A stretch of 64,000 nt of DNA from CAVPDE01 sp963702565. Lineage in GTDB: Bacteria; Desulfobacterota; DSM-4660; Desulfatiglandales; HGW-15. How positions within the stretch are numbered: position 1 is the stretch's first letter; every line of letters starts with the position of its first letter. The notes under the pieces were generated by a model. That model had not been told where the DNA came from and did no database searches. It worked only from the letters and a program-made list of their open reading frames with translations. Of the stretch, positions 61,473 through 64,000 are shown one piece after another. The DNA lies in NCBI GenBank assembly GCA_963702565.1, contig CAVPDE010000005.1, positions 130,011 to 194,010 of the forward strand, given 5' to 3'. The translations under genes and the position numbers were made by a program.

Positions 61473-63245
61473 CTAAGCGTGTTTTGCAATCTTCCTAAAG
61501 GGTTTGAAGACTAGGCCGTCCCCTTCAAAGCACCAACGATACCATTCAAGAAAATTCAACCGGAGCCCGTGCACCACGCCCCCCATGATCCCTAGGAGCA
61601 GATTAATAGCGTGTCCGGAAACTAGGATCAGCACGGCCGGTATAAACCCGACGTAGGGGATGCTCTTGTAGGGCATTTCCGCCAGCATGTTGAAGGTCTG
61701 GCACATGTACATGGTGGCCAGGCCCAGGGCAAAGAGCCTCATGTAAGAGAGGCAGTCCGCAAGGAGCTGCACCACTCCGAGGGCGCCGTTGAGGCCGATG
61801 AGAATCCGGAGAATCGGGTTCTTTGAGTTGGAAGTGAAGAGCACGACCAGAGCCATGCCCGCAATCGCGATGTACATCGCCACCGGGTTGGGCTCCCCCT
61901 TGCCCATTTTCGAACTGAGCAGGAAGTATCCGGACCAAATAACAATGATCCAGCCCAGGGTGGGAAGATCCCTGGTTCGATAGAACTTGATGGCCAGGGC
62001 TATGGAAATGTGGATCATCCCCATGATGACGGATATCAGCATCACCTGGTTCTGTCCTTCCTTTGTGTTGAGGTCAAGAAGAAGCGCTTTATTCAGTGGA
62101 TTCTCCGGACTGAGGGAGATGCCGAAATAGGACGCGGAAATGATCCCGAAGAACAAGACGGAAAAGGACAGGAGATAGCAAAGACGACGGAAACGAATCC
62201 ACAGCGGGCTGCTGTTCTTGACTTTCCTGTGGAGGAAAATCGTCAGAGCAAGCGTGATGACGCCATATCCTGCGTCACCGATAATCATTCCGTAAAAGAC
62301 GGCGAAACAGTAGAGCACAATTCCGCTCGGATCAAAGTCGTTGTAATTTGGCTGAGAGTACACCTGGACCAGGTCCTCGCCCGAATTGAAAACAGGCTTG
62401 TTGGAAAGGAGAACCGGGACCTTCTCCCCTTCTGCCGGATCTTCGCTGAAATGGCCCAGGGTGAACCCCTCTCCAATCTTCTTGAGCAGCTCCTCTACCG
62501 CGATAGGAGTCCAGCAGGTGAGGACAAAGAGGCGGTTGTCCAGGGCCGGACCCGCGTTCAGAAGAACGCGTCGATATTCGTAATCGTCCTTGAGTTTGGC
62601 CTCCGCATCCGTCAGGGCCTGGACCTTCTCGGAGAGCACCTGGTACTCTTTCGTGATCTGAGCCAGTTCCGCCTGCTTGGACCGGATGTCCCCATCGATT
62701 TGAGAGAGGCTCTTGTTCGGGATTTTTTCCTCTGCCACTCCGGGATCAAAGGGGCTCGAAGACAGGGTCGTGAAAGCCACTTCTCCTTCGGTCTCACGGG
62801 TGAGAAGGACGAACACCGGGTCTAGGGTGAGGGTATCGAAAGCCTTTCTGGCCACGCGGTAGAACCGCACCTCCAGCCCTTTGGAGCGGAAGAGCGAGAT
62901 GTCCTGCGGGTTGAACTCCCCCCAGGGCTCCAGAATCTCGCGCTCTTTCTTGAGCACGCTGATCTCGCTCATCAGCCGGTTTTCCCTCTGGCCGAGCTCT
63001 TCGCGCCTTGAGCAGATCACCGAATAGTCGGCCGCGGCACCGGAAGCAGCCGCCTTCTTGCCGATCCGGCTCAGGAACTTCCGTATCTCCGTCACCTTTT
63101 GGAGTTCCCGGGACACGTCCGCCGGTTCGACTGCGTCCATGGGCAGGGAAACGTGGGTCAAGCCCATTTCCTGCAGGCGGGAGATGAAGCGCTCCTTTTC
63201 GTCATGGAGGCCGATAAACGTGATTTTTTTGACTTTGACGATCAT
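61473..63245 (-). CDS. ntpI: V-type ATP synthase subunit I
   Basis: The membrane stator subunit (equivalent to the a subunit). Of 590 residues, the first 310 are cytoplasmic and partly coiled-coil (residues 85-105 and 190-220, EKVQALTDAEAKLKDDYEYR). The rest has about eight spans. The conserved membrane region reads FYGMIIGDAGYGVITLALTI (near 312), LADCLSYMRLFALGLATMYM (near 495, with the essential Arg) and GVVHGLRLNFLEWYRWCFEG (near 560). The ATG at 63245 follows the D gene by 14 bases. It is somewhat shorter than the 620-650 typical of the family. Confidence 0.92.
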   Translation of the reverse strand: MIVKVKKITFIGLHDEKERFISRLQEMGLTHVSLPMDAVEPADVSRELQKVTEIRKFLSRIGKKAAASGAAADYSVICSRREELGQRENRLMSEISVLKKEREILEPWGEFNPQDISLFRSKGLEVRFYRVARKAFDTLTLDPVFVLLTRETEGEVAFTTLSSSPFDPGVAEEKIPNKSLSQIDGDIRSKQAELAQITKEYQVLSEKVQALTDAEAKLKDDYEYRRVLLNAGPALDNRLFVLTCWTPIAVEELLKKIGEGFTLGHFSEDPAEGEKVPVLLSNKPVFNSGEDLVQVYSQPNYNDFDPSGIVLYCFAVFYGMIIGDAGYGVITLALTIFLHRKVKNSSPLWIRFRRLCYLLSFSVLFFGIISASYFGISLSPENPLNKALLLDLNTKEGQNQVMLISVIMGMIHISIALAIKFYRTRDLPTLGWIIVIWSGYFLLSSKMGKGEPNPVAMYIAIAGMALVVLFTSNSKNPILRILIGLNGALGVVQLLADCLSYMRLFALGLATMYMCQTFNMLAEMPYKSIPYVGFIPAVLILVSGHAINLLLGIMGGVVHGLRLNFLEWYRWCFEGDGLVFKPFRKIAKHA

Positions 63246-63259
63246 CCTGTTGGCACCTC

Positions 63260-63856
63260 TTATCCCGCGAGCTTGCCTTTGGCCAGTTTAGCCCGTCCCA
63301 CGGCCGCCGTCTCTTCGTCGCCGAGGAAAATCTTGATCTTCCGGATGTTCTCCCTCAGTTCCGGGATAAGCTTCTTTTCAAAAAGGTTGACACGCTGCGT
63401 GGTGGTGCGCAGTTCCTCCTTGAGGAGCCTCTCTTTCTCCAGCAGAACCCTCAGCTCTTCCCTGAGAGCCACCAGGCGTCTCAGAACGGCCACCGCCTTG
63501 TCCAGCCACGCCGGGGTTGCAAAAAGGGAATAGAGGAAATCCTTGTACACCACCTCATCGAACTCAGGCACTTCCACGCCTGCAATGTTGTCCTTCTTGG
63601 TGCGCACCTGCTCGATCTGGAGGTAGTCTTCGATTTCGATTGAGGACTCGGAAAGAAGCTTGCTCCAGGGCCGGATGCTCGCCAGGGTCTCTTCCAGTTC
63701 CCGGCGCTTGGCCTCCACCACCGGCTCAAGCTGACGGATCACGAGCTGGAGCTGCATCTTCTTCAACAGCAGGATGGGGAGAAACTTCTGGTACTTTGCC
63801 AGCGCATCCCTTTGCCCTTTGAGGGCCGTCTTATTGAATTTGGGTTTATCCGGCAT
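63260..63856 (-). CDS. ntpD: V-type ATP synthase subunit D
   Basis: The central rotor stalk. The 198 residues form two long helices in an antiparallel coiled coil: the N-terminal FNKTALKGQRDALAKYQKFL and the C-terminal TTQRVNLFEKKLIPELREN, the latter being the family signature (RRVNALE-like). The middle (EVPEFDEVVYKDF) is the shorter globular part. It is upstream of ntpI by 14 bases. The catalytic A and B subunits, and E, should lie just outside the right edge if the order follows spirochetes and chlamydiae. Confidence 0.9.
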   Translation of the reverse strand: MPDKPKFNKTALKGQRDALAKYQKFLPILLLKKMQLQLVIRQLEPVVEAKRRELEETLASIRPWSKLLSESSIEIEDYLQIEQVRTKKDNIAGVEVPEFDEVVYKDFLYSLFATPAWLDKAVAVLRRLVALREELRVLLEKERLLKEELRTTTQRVNLFEKKLIPELRENIRKIKIFLGDEETAAVGRAKLAKGKLAG

Positions 63857-64000
63857 CGCTCAGCACTTTGTTAAAAGAAATCGTTGATTCACGCAAAAGG
63901 TTACAGACTCTCAAACCACTCCATCGGCACTAAGTCGTTGCCGCAGGCGGCGCTGCGCACGACGGATCCACAGGAACTCCTGACGCGTCATACTTGCGCG
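63857..64000. other. Non-coding right edge of window
   Basis: The 144 bases upstream of ntpD carry no open frame on the minus strand that would be atpB, so a gap or repeat separates ntpD from whatever precedes it. From about 63940 the sequence is palindromic and GC-rich (GCCGCAGGCGGCGCTGCGC) and may be the start of an intergenic repeat cut by the window. The word CACTAAGTC here also occurs near 46800. Confidence 0.35.

Overview
The window looks like a chromosomal segment of an anaerobic, GC-rich Desulfobacterota-type bacterium (the former Deltaproteobacteria). This is inferred from gene content: oxygen-sensitive pyruvate:ferredoxin oxidoreductase, class I [4Fe-4S] fumarase, type-B fumarate reductase/succinate dehydrogenase, pyruvate phosphate dikinase, a biotin-domain-less transcarboxylase 5S-type subunit, URO-D/corrinoid methyl transfer, a V-type ATPase and many branched-chain-type (Liv) ABC transporters next to acyl-CoA ligases. 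No rRNA or other species-level marker is present, so the genus is not determined; a Syntrophobacter-like or sulfate-reducing relative is a reasonable guess.

Layout. 1-5 kb: a thinly coded signalling region with a cNMP-binding/PilZ protein (cut by the window edge), an FHA-GAF protein, a broken GAF/HD-GYP gene, a small secreted protein, a stand-alone PilZ protein, tRNA-Leu(UAA) and two copies of a UUCG-loop hairpin repeat. 5-11.7 kb (minus): a tightly overlapped operon of a PHP phosphoesterase, a membrane-anchored transglutaminase-like protein and an ABC exporter, followed by a second PHP protein and preceded by a bifunctional-nuclease (DUF151) gene. 11.9-18.7 kb: plsB, ppdK, a zinc-ribbon protein and a lone response regulator. 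19-30.5 kb (plus): a C4/propionate-type central pathway in almost metabolic order: transcarboxylase 5S, sdhC-sdhA-sdhB, mdh, nifJ, fumarase. It can take succinate to fumarate, malate, oxaloacetate, pyruvate and acetyl-CoA, or run in reverse. 30.7-39 kb: an OYE-like FMN/FAD/Fe-S reductase, an rfbD-like reductase and a TRAP transporter of the TPR-associated kind. 39-41 kb: a second small zinc-ribbon gene, a 28-residue membrane peptide and a CoA ligase.

41.4-59.6 kb (minus): two complete Liv-type ABC importers, two more CoA ligases (three in all), an acyl-CoA dehydrogenase, a URO-D-family methyltransferase with its cognate corrinoid protein, and a DUF169 protein. They face a divergent MarR regulator across a palindrome-rich AT-rich region. 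I read the promoter-proximal part as a module that activates, oxidises and demethylates an imported, probably methoxylated or methylated, organic acid. 60-64 kb: a cytidylate-kinase-like protein and ntpK, ntpI and ntpD of a V-type ATPase in the spirochete/chlamydia-like order (D-I-K). The proteolipid keeps the residues that bind Na+ in Enterococcus hirae NtpK.

Intergenic DNA is unusual. Several unrelated families of long imperfect hairpins, each built from a short word repeated on one arm and inverted on the other, sit between genes across the window, often inside apparent operons. They are listed one by one and discussed in the findings.
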